This document shows, piece after piece, positions 33,856 through 45,419 of a stretch of DNA of 64,000 nt. Below the pieces are notes generated by a model, which was given only the letters and a program-made list of their open reading frames with translations, searched no databases and had not been told where the DNA came from. How positions within the stretch are numbered: the stretch's first letter is position 1; every line of letters starts with the position of its first letter. The DNA comes from Platynereis dumerilii. Lineage: Eukaryota > Annelida > Polychaeta > Phyllodocida > Nereididae. The DNA is taken from NCBI GenBank assembly GCA_026936325.1, contig JAPTHN010000075.1, forward strand, positions 1,364,001 to 1,428,000, read 5' to 3'. The translations under genes and the position numbers were made by a program.

Positions 33856-34227
33856 TTGAGTTGGACACTTAGAGATTTAGGTAACCTTGAGTCGGACACT
33901 ATTAGTGGGGCTGACCTACCTAAGTAAGATCTTCTATACCACCTTATTTGGTACATACCTGTAGCCAAAGACGTCCTTATGCCTTTCCAAATGTATGAGC
34001 ATGATATGAACACATTTAGTGGATTCTTCATGGCTATAAAGAAGGGGTAAAAACCCTGTTTTTCTCATGATTCTGCCATGAATTTGTGCATTTTAGTGAA
34101 TTTTGGTCACATTTGAAGGATCCTTTGCTGGCCTATGGTATTGATTTTAACTTCAATTTGTTAAACATAGTTAGGAAACATAGTTAGGAAGGATGTCGCG
34201 CCATTTTCTACTCAAATTTGGCTTTTC

Positions 34228-34443
34228 AAGGGACTGGATGGATGGATGATTTGGGCTTCACGTCCAGTATTTATGCACTTGGTAATATAATTAGGACAGC
34301 GAGAGGACATGGCAATGAGGCAAAGGATGATTGAAACAGCAGTCCAACATACACCCCGGTGACCCGGCAAAAGCTGGATTTGAACCCTGGGCCCAGCAAT
34401 TGGCAGCCCAGCAAGCTTTACCAATTGACCAACCCTCCCCCCT
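34228..34443 (-). mobile_element. tRNA-derived SINE (family 1), full length
   Basis: On the minus strand: AGGGTTGGTCAATTGGTAAA (A-box region), CCCAGGGTTCAAATCCAGC (B-box), then a body containing CAATCATCCTTTGCCTCATT and CAAGTGCATAAATACTGGAC, ending in (ATCC)n at 34228-34236. It shares its body with 51441-51645. It sits in the centre of the giant inverted repeat. Confidence 0.82.
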
Positions 34444-34640
34444 TTTCAAAGGACTGAAAAGTTATTTTGCAGCTATATATTTAAATGTCATTTTGGGACA
34501 CAACTGTCTGACTCAAGGATACCTCCTTCCTTTTTCTGTTTCAGGGAATTCACACGATATTCAGTGTTCTTACCATGCCAACTTACATATACTATTAGTG
34601 TTAATGAAAACATTTTATTTGAGGCTCTGGTTGATGAAAT

Positions 34641-34712
34641 ACAACCCATACAAGCCATAAGCCAAGCAGTATTTCTGAAATACTGCTTGGCCTATGGGTT
34701 GTATGGGTTGTA
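34641..34712. repeat. Near-perfect 35 bp-arm palindrome
   Basis: ACAACCCATACAAGCCATAA and GCCAAGCAGTATTTC are mirrored by GAAATACTGCTTGG and CCTATGGGTTGTATGGGTTG, with a 1-2 base loop. It would extrude as a cruciform or fold as an RNA hairpin. Confidence 0.88.
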
Positions 34713-34799
34713 TAATACTATTTCACATTTTTTAAATGTCAAGAATCCAGTTGTCCAGCTCAACAAACGTCACCCTAAACATCAGAGATTTGTATAGAA

Positions 34800-35754
34800 T
34801 CAGAATTTGTATTTTTCGGGCTAGTCTGACCGCATTATTATTAGCACAGTTTTTTTTCAAAGAAATAATCAAGGAACACAGACAGGCATCTTTAAAAGAA
34901 ACTTAATTTTCAGTGAATATTGGCATCTCAATAATAGATATAGTTATATAATGCATAATCATAATTGGGTTATGATATAGTTAATACAGCCACAAAAATC
35001 AAGCAATGCAAGATACTAATCTCAGTATTTAAGGTGAAACCCATCTTTCATGTTCTTTGTTGTGCCACATAATTTCATGAAAGTCATCTTGATTTAGGAC
35101 TTTTCTGACTATTTTTCAAATTAGTCTTGCCAAAAAAATCTGCAGTAAAACACATATAATTGTACCATTTCTTTTAAAAGTTTATGATATCATGACATTT
35201 TTGATAAAGTGCTGTCCTAGAGGTGTCAAAATACATAGCTTAGTCATAGCATACCCAAAGCTTTGTACTGCTGGTACAGTGTGCATCAAAAAATAAGTTT
35301 ACACTACTGCTGTACTTTGAAAATTGTTACAAAATCAAGGTTCCAGTCAGGAGTGACACACAGTCAAAATCTAACTAATCCTAGTGATCCAAGCAATTAC
35401 TACAAGTAACATGTTGATTTATTTGCAGACTTTGTATGCGCCTACAAGCAGTGTAGTACAAAAGAAATGTTTAGGACCATTGCTTTTCATATTCATATTG
35501 AAAGTCCTTTTCATCCTCCCATGAAAGTATTTGAAGGGAGGGCTAAAAATTGGAATTGCTTGCTTATAAAATCATGAAAATCTTTTCCGATCATAAATCA
35601 CATTGCAATTGTTCAGGAAAATCAAGCAAACATTACGTCCTTCAGCAAATTTTCAAATAAAAGTTAAGATTTACATGTAAGATTGCCACCTCTGAAAACG
35701 GAGCAACTAGTATTGATTTTCCTCAGTGTCTTTTCTCTGTAATAAAGCATTACG
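34800..35754. other. Centre of the giant inverted repeat, no gene seen
   Basis: AT-rich, without long open frames or recognisable motifs. Confidence 0.45.
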
Positions 35755-37627
35755 CATTCATTATTTTTCAGTTGCCCTGGCAACCATGTCATTAACCACT
35801 AAGTATCAAATATAATGATATTATGTACGGTTTTGAACTGATCTTCATGATAATTTTTGCACTTCTTACATAAAAAAATTAGAATCCCAGGCCCTAAAAA
35901 TGAATGATTAGCCTGATATACCATTTCTGTTGCCAAAGTTATCAGACATTTTCATTGCAAAAGATAGATCTTTACTCAAGCTTTAAAATGATGTATCATA
36001 CGATAAAATATCTCCTTTCAAACCTTAGAAACTCCATTTTTGCTCATAATGTCTCAAAGATATTATGAATCATCATATTGCCAAATTTCTTGCCATCATA
36101 AACTTTATTCCAATCAAATTTATACAAAAATATCTCAGAATTTATAATATGATTAGAAAATAATGAATTATATACTATTTTTCATGGATATTAATGATTT
36201 AATATGGCAAATACTTATTTTAATGAAGTTTTCCAAAATTGGTTGTAACTGAACATAACTGATAACCGGTTGCCATGGCAACAATAATTCAAAATTTGAA
36301 AAATAGAAGCGGTTACCAGCTATCTTTTGATGCATGACACGTGAAAATCAGTCAACTATATTTTGTACAATTACAGAATTTATGAATTTGTTTCAATAAT
36401 TAGTTTGATTATCATTGACAGTTTATGGTGTATTATTGTGGTTTCCATGGAAACCCTTTGTCATTTTGTAAGTTAAGGGTGTTCTGTTACAAAATACTGA
36501 GGTTCAAATGCCTTTTCAGAACCACAATTACATTGGAAACTTTATTACATGACTGCAAACTGTAGAAACTGCCTATTTTTTGCCCTATCTGTAAAACCAA
36601 TTTACTGATATAGCTAATAGGGTTGGGTAGATGTAATATTAAATTGCAAAAACCATTAGCTATGCATTTGATCAGAAAGATTCATTTGAGGTTTGTTGCT
36701 ATGGAACTGGCTAAAGCAGTGTTTCCATGGCAATGGTATGCTTTTAAATTGTTAATTGCATTCAGAGATGAATTTTATATCAAAATTAAGTCCCATTCAT
36801 CAAATGAATTTGAAGAAAACATGGGAACATGCCTCTCCTTAGCTTCAGGTTTATAAAAGTAATTTTAAACAAACATTGAACCAGTCTCTATAGCGACTAT
36901 ATTATAAAAGATATTTTCAATATTTTTGTTTAAGATAGTCCACAAAGAGATGCTCTATCAATATCATAACCACATTTTTGCTGGTATATTTATTTTTTCT
37001 CTCCGCATCAAACATTCTAAGACCGTCTTTTAAAGAATTGATGATTTTTTATATTTCTGTTACCATAGCAACACGCACGCACAATGTAAAACACAATTTT
37101 TGCATGCATCTGAGAGAGTTGGTTGTGGAGGTACTGTGTGCCAAAATTGAAATTGTTCCTCAAAGCAGAAGGAAAGTTATTCAATAAAATGTTGTTCATT
37201 TGTGGGGTCTTATTTTTTTGAGAGTGTTGCCATGGAAACTTGAATTTAAAAAATCCTCCGAATGGGAATTCTGGGGAATTTTTTTTGGTGAAACTAGAGA
37301 TTTCAAGGATTCATTCGGTACCAAATTTGTACTGTTATGAAGAGGTCCAGGGTATAGCTGATATTGGGCCTTTTTCTACTGGCCTATTGTGAAGCCTCGT
37401 CAAAGATATGACGTTAGCATGCAACGTTGTGGCGACGTTTTACAACATTGTGAGGCAATGTAAAGAGTTCGACGTTAGCTTGCGACGTTGTGGCAATGTT
37501 GTAAAAAAACCCCGACGTCGTATTCACGTTGGGGCGACATAATCTCTACCATACATATCTGCGTGACCAACAGACCAGCCCTCCACCAAATAGCAACGTC
37601 GTGGTTTAAGTCGTGTGCCCACTGGGG
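35755..37627 (-). repeat. Right arm of the giant inverted repeat
   Basis: The inverted counterpart of the left arm. It is shorter on its inner side because it lacks the 31508-32095 insertion. Its outer 150 bp (37385-37540) carries extra tandem words such as GACGTTAGC-TGCGACGTTGTG. The arms differ by many substitutions and small indels, so they are not newly made. Confidence 0.85.
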
Positions 37628-37630
37628 TGT

Positions 37631-38326
37631 CTCACTCAGAGAGATTGAAGTCTTGAATTACAATTTTGACAGCTAAAGAATGCCCAGTGAGATATCACAA
37701 TATCTCATGTGCATCACTCAGAGAGAATGAAATCTTGAATTACAATTTTGATAGCCAAAGAATGCCTAGTTATAGTTAGATATCACAATATCTGATGTGT
37801 ATCACTAAGAGAGAATGTAGTCTAGAATTACAATTTTTATAGCCAAAGAATGCCCAGTGAGATATCACAATATCTGATGTGAATCACTAAGAGAGAATGT
37901 AGTCTAGAATTACAATTTTTATAGCCAAAGAATGCCCAGTGAGATATCACAATATCTGATGTGAATCACTAAGAGAGAATGTAGTCTAGAATTACAATTT
38001 TTATAGCCAAAGAATGCCCAGTGAGATATCACAATATCTGATGTGTATCACTAAGAGAGAATGTAGTCTTGAATTACAATTTTTATAGCCAAAGAATGCC
38101 CAGTGAGATATCACAATATCTGATGTGTATCACTAAGAGAGAATGTAGTCTTGAATTACAATTTTTATAGCCAAAGAATGCCCAGTGAGATATCACAATA
38201 TCTGATGTGTATCACTAAGAGAGAATGTAGTCTTAAATTACAATTTTTATAGCCAAAGAATGCCCAGTGAGATATCACAATATCTCATGTGCATCACTCA
38301 GAGAGAATGAAATCTTGAACTAGAAG
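37631..38326. repeat. 82 bp satellite array, block 1
   Basis: About eight units at exact 82 bp spacing, with AGAGAGAATGTAGTCT near 37808, 37890 and 37972 and so on. Units contain GAATTACAATTTTTATAGCC, AAAGAATGCCCAGTGAGATA and TCACAATATCTGATGTG. One unit end also lies left of the giant element (30880-30941), and a further block lies at 43908-44515, so three separated pieces appear to be one original array. Confidence 0.95.
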
Positions 38327-38625
38327 GCAAATTGGAATTTGCATGTCTGGACGGTGATAATCGACCTGACCATTGTAAAACAAGCTAGGGCTAGTCGTTT
38401 GGTATGCTGAATTGTAGTAGCAGGGTCCCATTTTATGAGGATGTTAGCCCTAAGTGGCCTTGAGAGGGAGAAATGCATATTTTGCTAGACATGCGGCAAC
38501 GCACAAAAGTGTTTTGATTGATACTTATGTTGAATTGGGAGAGATGAAAGTTTGTAGGGTAATATCATGACGCATTTTTTGCAATGGCATAAATTATGAG
38601 TGTATAGTATTGACAAAACAAGTCA

Positions 38626-38908
38626 AATCCCCCAATTAAACGAACCCCGTGAGGTTTGATGGGGATTCTACAGAGTTAAGAGCTGAGTTAAGGTTTGGTA
38701 GTCATTCAGGATGTCGTTGCATAGTGACCGCCGCGCGAGAATCCTTGCCGCCTCAATAGTTTGGTGAATGCCCAAAGTTTTAGGTCCCTGCCAGGTCCCA
38801 TCTTTAGGGGGAGGGTGGGATAGGGCGAATGACTACCAAACCTTAACTCAGCTCTTAACTCTGTAGAATCCCAATCAAACCTCACGGGGTTCGTTTAATT
38901 GGGGGATT
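38626..38908. mobile_element. Small foldback (MITE-like) element, 82 bp arms
   Basis: AATCCCCCAATTAAACGAAC, CCCGTGAGGTTTGAT and AGAGCTGAGTTAAGGTTTGG in the left arm (38626-38707) are mirrored in the right arm (38827-38908), around a ~120 bp centre. In addition, the left arm plus centre (38664-38760) resembles the directly following sequence (38905-39000): both have GTCATTC-GGAT-TCGT-GCA, then TGACC, GCGCGAGA and CTTGCCGCCTCA. Confidence 0.8.
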
Positions 38909-39328
38909 CTACTTCGTAAGCGCTTCGTTAAAGTTCGGCGTCATTCGGGATCTCGTCGCACGTGACCTTGCGCGAGAGTCCCTTGCCGCCTCAGACTTCA
39001 AAGCAATTTTGGGCATGAACAGCCCGTAGTCCAAGCCATAATATGTATGCATTACTGAGTCCCAGTTACTGGGGACTGAATAGGTGTTTCTGACTTTGCA
39101 GAGATTGACTTGACTGCTTTGGAAATTCGACCAGCCAACTGCATGGTGCCAAGGACATTGGTAGACACCTTGTTCAGGGATATGTACCCTAGAGTCTGAA
39201 ACTGAGGCTGCCCAAGCCACAATTGGCTTCTGCGTGTCTTTTATATACAACTGGCTCCATCCGAAGATGGTGACACTGGAAACGGCAAGTTGAAGATAAC
39301 CAAGATCCAGAACATGTCTGCCTTGCAA
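38909..39328 (-). CDS. Unrecognised 139-codon frame
   Basis: A minus-strand frame of non-repetitive, protein-like composition containing VPSNWDSVMHTYYGLDYGLF and ending RMTPNFNEALTK. Its last ~30 codons overlap the duplicated segment described at 38664-39000. There is no recognisable domain and no certain start. It may be a last exon, a relic, or chance. Confidence 0.25.
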   Translation of the reverse strand: MQGRHVLDLGYLQLAVSSVTIFGWSQLYIKDTQKPIVAWAASVSDSRVHIPEQGVYQCPWHHAVGWSNFQSSQVNLCKVRNTYSVPSNWDSVMHTYYGLDYGLFMPKIALKSEAARDSRARSRATRSRMTPNFNEALTK

Positions 39329-42300
39329 TTAACCTGAGTGCACTTGACCCATATATATATAGTCATCATGGTCAATAAGAGTGCCCCTCATCGGGATATA
39401 AGTATATCATCCCCTGGAAGGTTTGCATGAGAGAAGCATTTGTGGGAGGCTGTAGATAAAGCTAGTGACGCCCCGTGAGGCAATGAACGGCAATGTCCAT
39501 TACTGAACAAACCCTTATAGGTTAAAGGTATTGACAAATACTGGGAAGACGACTCGATTCTTGTCATAAATCAGCACCCATTTGGGAGTGTGAGAACGTG
39601 ACCGAATTTGATTGACTCCTACCGTAGAGAAGCCTTCCAATTTTGTCGCCTGCGTCTGAAAAGCGGGCAAAAAGCCATTATAGTATTTGGGCGACATCAG
39701 ACATTCAGGATGATTCATTACATCTTGCAGCTCCCAAAGCAATAAGCCACCACCGATTGTTGGGCTGGATCAAGCATTGCATGCTGATTTATAAAATGAA
39801 GGAAACCACGTCCTTCAGCTGCACAACTTCACCTATTAAAACTTTGGACTTCACTACAACTTCCTGCAGCTCAGAACATAAACTAGCGTGTGTGGTACTT
39901 GATGCCAACGGTTTGGAGCTGTTCCTTAAATAGCCTAAAGCCTGATAATGCCTCAAGCATTGTAGTGCTATTCGCACGTACTAGTGTGCGCCTCATGAGC
40001 TTGCAATTGGAGGCCCATTCAGTGACTAACAGGATCATCTGACCAATGTGACTTCAGCGCATGGTCAACCATGGCGACCGCTATAAGCGTTTCGACGATA
40101 AGTGCCCATACTTGGGACAAAGTATAGCAGACTAAGGAACACTGCATGAGCATTTAGAGCTCCTCCAGCAAACAGGCAATTATTCTTCCTATGGAATTCC
40201 CTTGCAAGCATAGACAGATGTCAAGACTTAGTAGTGGATATGTGCAGTCATAAAGCTGCATTGATCTGGGAACATGTAAGCCACGCTTACAGGACTTATT
40301 CAATTTCCCAAATTGTCACCCAATCATCACCACTTTGCATAGGCTCATGGATCTACATCATGAGTGATGTGGTCTTAATATTCTGGATAGAATGGCGGAT
40401 GTACATGTGGCAGTTGAGCCAGGTGAACCTGTGTACCGAGTGGTGGTACTAGTATGGATAGGCCCTGAACTCGTAGTCGTAACAAAGACAGATATGTTCC
40501 TGAGATCCCATCACCGTCTCCTAGATTATGCTTATGGGAGAGCTTCTGAGTACTGTCTCCGGACCTCTGGTGGAAAGGCACTCGGCTGGCTTCAAGTTAA
40601 GCCCGACCAACCTTGTGGTATGCCACTGGGCTGCCGCCACTGCCAAAAATATTAGTTATTGCAGATCCTTCAGTCCACGGCCCTATATTCAGGTGACACG
40701 AGACTTGATCACTGCGACCCTTTTGCTCAAGGGAGTCGCAACACTGCTGTGACATTGATGAGATTCCCACAGTTGGCACCTATAACTGAGGAGGTAGCTT
40801 CGAATGGCAGTCGCACAAATTCTCTCCTGAGCAACGCCCTGTAGCTCAACTGGTTGTTATTGCTTTCACTTCACTGTTAGTAGAACCATGTGCCCGATGG
40901 CGATTGCAGACGCTAACAAAAAAACAGCGTCTCAACTGACAATGTCAAGATATGTCACACCCTTGTTAAGGATTCCAAGCTATGTTCGCTTATATGATGC
41001 CTCCGAGCTTTAACTGAATCATTTGACTGATCATTGACGAAGTACCCCTGTTGTAGGCAACAGTCGTGCTGATGAATTGATATCAAGCAGCAGTAACAGC
41101 TCATCAAGCGCACCAGTGCAAATTCACCCGATGGTACTGTCGGCTGCCCCATGGTTATGGAGGGCGCTCTGTTGAGGACAAGGAATTGGTTCAATTGGTT
41201 GTAACCCCAGTGTATCAGCATCGCTGTAACAAGGAACCTACTTGCAGTGGGTGCAAGCTCATAGCATTGACTTGCCTCAAAAGCTGAATCTGATAGGCTC
41301 AAAAAACGGGTCTCAACAGCAGTGGTTCAATGAGATACAGTAACAAGTCACATTGTCGCTGAGCATGACCGACGCAATCCGTTTTGTGCCACAAACAACA
41401 AGCATACCAAGTTGCTCTTATGACCACTGACCCTCTGGCAGGAATACTGTGCTGACTCCCCATCTCAATGGGTGATCTATGACGCGTTCAATGACCCGAA
41501 GACTACCCCGACCAGGGTGCGATCATAACGTACAGGACATATTGTCACAATTCTCAATTATGAGCTATATTATACACACGCTGTCTAACGGTTCTTCCAG
41601 TAATGTGATGGAGCAGTATCTTTCTTTCACTGGCACTGATCAACTGCATGAATGCCGTACCGTAACTTTGGCTGGTTATGAAGGAGTATGAACATTATCC
41701 GAAGTGTCACTCCACTGGAGCAGGTACGGGCGATTATGAACAGTTCCAATGCAATCTACAGGAACAATGGTAATTGGCAGTCAACCATCTTCTCCCAATT
41801 GCTTTGGGAACTCCATCCGCAACCAAGACTCATCATGACCCTGTGTATGGCATGCCCATCTCACTGGCCAATATTCATCAAAACAAATACAGAGGCTACA
41901 GCACTGATAGTATGTCTCCGTATGTCCTGGCATTGTGACATTCGAGGCTAATCATCTTGAAGATTCAATGGCACCTTGAACCCACAAAGTCTGCAAAAAA
42001 ACAACACTCTTGGTAGGTGTACAATTAGCTCCTGTTATAAAACGAGCACATTCTGCATCCAACTGGGACTGGGCACTTCAAAATCTCTCAATAAGCTACC
42101 GACCTGGTCAATATTGGCCATGCTGATGGTACGGCAATATTATGAATATGACGTTGGTAGTTAAAGAGCCCCAAGCATCCATAGCTTAGTTTTCTACTGA
42201 CAAAGCCCCTGTCTGAAATTATTCAAGGGAGCCAGCCATTCCTCATGCAGAGATAAGTGCATCTTATGCACCGTATTGTGTTTCAGATCGCTATAAAACG

Positions 42301-42783
42301 TCCAGCAGTGCTGTATTGTGAACCCACATCATGGAATAGTGGACTGGTGAATCAAAAGTTAGGGGAAAAGCAACTGTCATTTTCCGGGCCCAGCTCAGTC
42401 TGCCAGGTCAACCGCTTACATGTCAAGCCTTGCTCTTGACCAGAAAAATTGTTATAGCAAGCAAAACATCACTTTTGATGTATATATTCAGTGGGTACTG
42501 GCAATACGAGACCTTGTTGTTGTAGTTCTTCTACTGCTACTACATCACCATAATTATGAGCCCCGTGTCAGAACGGGCGATAATACAGCAGCCAAGACTG
42601 TTGCGGCAAACTTGCCTTTGTTAGGCTCACCTCCGCCGCTGCTCGAACTTTTCCGAGGGGAAGGAACCAATGGAATGGAAAAATACCATAATTCTTTGAA
42701 TATATGGCAATTGGTGATGATACTGGGTCGTTCTGTTCGCTTCCACAGCGTCAGGTTGACAATACATGTGGTTGTATCGGGCG

Positions 42784-42797
42784 CCGCCATGTTGGCT
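42784..42797 (+). promoter_or_regulatory. YY1-like motif (GCCGCCATGTTGG)
   Basis: GCGCCGCCATGTTGG matches the known YY1/Pho site GCCGCCATNTTG and lies in a locally CpG-containing stretch (42550-42900). In animals such sites cluster near transcription starts. No gene is identified beside it, so a promoter role is only suggested. Confidence 0.35.
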
Positions 42798-42984
42798 ACC
42801 TTGCACCGGCAAATCTTGTGGACACTTTTGTCCCATTTCACAGCCAGTTTCGACGTCCTTTTCGACTATACATGCCCATACGACCCAGTAAACGATGTAC
42901 TAGATGTCAATCCATCCTTCAGATGAGTAAAACGACGTTTTATTAGTCAAAACGATGATAATTCATTCCGAAACAAGCGAGCAG

Positions 42985-43230
42985 TCCGAGGTGGGCCCCG
43001 AGGTGGGCCCCCGCGGTGGACCCCCGAGGTAGGCCCCGAGGTAGGCCCCCGAGGTGGGCCCCCGAGGTGGGCCCCCGAGGTGGGCCCCCGAGTTGGGCCC
43101 CCAAGGTGCGCCCCCGCGGTGAACCCCCGAGGTGGACCCCCAAATGGGCCCCCGAGGTGGGCCCCCAAGGTGCACCCCTGAGGTGCGCCCCCGATGCGCC
43201 CCCCGAGGGGGCCCCAATTGGCGACCCCCC
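42985..43230. repeat. GC-rich 12-13 bp minisatellite (GAGGTGGGCCCCC)
   Basis: About 18 units of CGAGGTGGGCCCC and variants (GGTGCGCCCCC, GGTAGGCCCC). It is strikingly GC-rich against AT-rich flanks. It yields Gly/Pro-rich collagen-like frames on both strands, which I regard as artefacts. Confidence 0.95.
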
Positions 43231-43907
43231 GGTTTCTATCAATCTCAATAAAGATACATTTTTGACAATAATGAGATAATTATAATTCATTAACTGTATT
43301 TGGTTTAACACAAATAGCCTTTATATGATTTAATTGTTGTAATCACAACTCAGGACAACTATGGCAAACCCAAAACCATGCCATGCACCATCCTAGCACA
43401 GCATTCAAATCCACTGGCGCTGGTATGCATTTTGCATGTTAAATGGCTACGGAGAGTGTCCCCCTAGCGGGAAACCAAAGAACTACTTGTTCACAGCAGC
43501 AAAGACTGCGGGAACCAGCCAGACGACATCAACCAATCACATCGCTTCATTCCAATGGCAACCAGCTACTCTATCAGAGCTAATGTATAGCATCGATGGA
43601 CTGGTCCCCCCTAAGCTACAGACAGGTGGGCCAGATAGCAGTCAAATGCATCAGATTTAGTGATTTCTGCCTATTCTCGGCACTGTATGCATCTATCTAC
43701 AGTTGTTACAGATAGATCTAGCTCTAATCTATCTGCTGCATCACTCTGACACATTAGGATGGCATGTGTGCAGAGGTGGAGGGTGAAATAGGAGCTGAGT
43801 GGAGTAAACCACTATATGTCATGTTTAATGCTGGAATAGTTGACAGGAAGTCAAGGCTGACAGAAGTAGTAGTGTAGCCAAACAGTATCTGGACTCCGTC
43901 CAGATAA

Positions 43908-44515
43908 TTACAATTTTGATAGCCAAAGAATGCCTAGTTATAGTTAGATATCACAATATCTGATGTGCATCACTCAGAGAGAATGAAGTCTTGAATTACA
44001 ATTTTGATAGCCAAAGAATGCCCAGTTATAGTTAGATATTACAATATCTGATGTGTATCACTAAGAGAGAATGAAGACTTGAATTACAATTTTTATAGCC
44101 AAAGAATGCCCAGTTATAGTTAGATATTACAATATCTGATGTGTATCACTAAGAGAGAATGAAGACTTGAATTACAATTTTTATAGCCAAAGAATGCCCA
44201 GTTATAGTTAGATATTACAATATCTGATGTGTACCACTAAGAGAGAATGTAGTCTTGAATTACAATTTTTATAGCCAAAGTATGCCCAGTGAGATATCAC
44301 AATATCTGATGTGTATCACTAAGAGAGAATGTAGTCTTGAATTACAATTTTTATAGCCAAAGAATGCCCAGTGAGATATCACAATATCTGATGTGTATCA
44401 CTAAGAGAGAATGAAGTCTTGAATTACAATTTTGACAGCCAAAGAATGCCCAGTGAGATATCACAATATATCTCATGTGCATCACTCAGAGAGAAAGAAG
44501 TCCTAAATTACAGTT
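43908..44515. repeat. 82-90 bp satellite array, block 2
   Basis: Same family as 37631-38326. The first several units carry an extra TATAGTTAG (CCCAGTTATAGTTAGATAT), while later units have CCCAGTGAGATATCAC, so two variants lie in order. Confidence 0.95.
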
Positions 44516-45039
44516 TTCCTATCTTTTAGTATGCAAATGCCGTAATGGACCCACATAGCGGGGCGATCTCAGCTCATGTCATGGCCACAGTAATGCTAAT
44601 CTACTCCATTTTATCCAATTACCATGCTATTTACTGGCCTGCAGCCTCAACTTCAAAGTTCACCTGCATTAAGTCGACCAATCTGAGCACAGATTTTTGC
44701 TTACTGCGGGACTCGAAACCATAAGATATTTGTGGTCGGCTAGAATGAAGCCTTCTGCTAGAATGAAGCCTTCTGCATGTATTTTAGCTTGCAGGCTACT
44801 TATTTAGCACAGAAATGACTTGAATTAGGAATATTTTGGCCTGTTGTAGTACCTAGACTGATGCATATCAGTTAAATGCCTGTCCTTGCACTTGTGCCAC
44901 TGTTTATTGGTGTTAAAGTGATACAAACATACACAAAAAGTTTGCTTTAAGGCTTTTTTCTGTAGCGCGGATCCATCAAATAGCTTCAGAAGACTTTGAT
45001 TGGGTGACTAAAAAAAAAAAAAGTTTAACTTGAAAAGGT
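44516..45039. other. Spacer, no gene seen
   Basis: Mixed sequence with a tandem GCTAGAATGAAGCCTTCTGC doublet at 44738-44778 and an A-run near 45010. No open frame is recognised. Confidence 0.4.
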
Positions 45040-45105
45040 TTTGAACCCAGGAAGTCTCAGTTGCTGGCCCAACGCCTTAACCACTACACCACACAGGATT
45101 GATGC
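45040..45105 (-). mobile_element. tRNA-derived SINE head
   Basis: On the minus strand, TGTGGTGTAGTGGTTAAGGC (A-box) and CTTCCTGGGTTCAAAACC (B-box) at tRNA spacing. No CCA end and no clean acceptor stem, so it is a SINE or tRNA relic rather than a working tRNA gene. The body would extend leftward to the A-run at 45011. Confidence 0.65.
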
Positions 45106-45419
45106 TGACATGTCGCTCGGATTCCACATAACTTCAAACTTTGCTGGAATAAATGTCAACCATTTTTACAGCTGCTTGCAGCCTATGGAGGTAGCATTAT
45201 TTCACCTATCACTTTAAAACTTAGCATTCAGTCTCAAGATAATTTTATCTTTGCTTCCATCAACTTTTGGTAAACTTCTGTGAAAATAATGTTTTATTTT
45301 CTAAACTAAAATGTACCTTTTTCCCGCGAATTTTAAATGTTCTGCTGTACTGGTAGCAGCAGCAACCGCAACAGCCAAGTGCCAGCCAGAGGAATTGTTT
45401 GCAAATTCAACAAAAAGCC

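Larger units (their letters stand above)
30942..37627. mobile_element. 6.7 kb giant inverted-repeat (foldback) element inserted in satellite DNA
   Basis: Ends are CCCCATGGGCACA on the left and TGTGCCCACTGGGG on the right. Flanking TGT occurs at 30939-30941 and 37628-37630, and both flanks are 82 bp satellite (AATGCCCAGTG...ATATCACAATATCTGATGT on the left; CACTCAGAGAGATTGAAGTC on the right). The arms are very long: 30942-33345 on the left and about 35755-37627 on the right, around a 2.4 kb centre with no recognisable gene. The arms encode no transposase I can identify. The 3 bp duplication allows several DNA transposon superfamilies, and I do not assign one. Confidence 0.8.
38327..43907. other. 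5.6 kb block inserted in the satellite; higher GC, origin unknown
   Basis: The satellite is cut within CTTGAA-TTACAAT at both edges (CTTGAACTA on the left, ATAATTACAAT on the right). The block is visibly richer in G+C and CpG than its flanks. It has many 60-140 codon frames on both strands but none I recognise, a small foldback repeat (38626-38908), a YY1-like site (42784-42797) and a GC-rich minisatellite (42985-43230). The right edge is a short palindrome, ATCTGGACTCCGTCCAGAT. It may be decayed foreign or mobile DNA, or a displaced host promoter region. Confidence 0.6.

Noticed and set aside
37631-38326. CRISPR-like array
   Set aside because: Contiguous 82 bp satellite units with no unique spacers.
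40838-40915. tRNA gene (CTGTAGCTCAACTGGTT resembles an A-box)
   Set aside because: No matching B-box or acceptor stem at the right spacing.
42943-43311. Collagen-like Gly/Pro frames
   Set aside because: Translation of a GC-rich 12-13 bp minisatellite, open on both strands.
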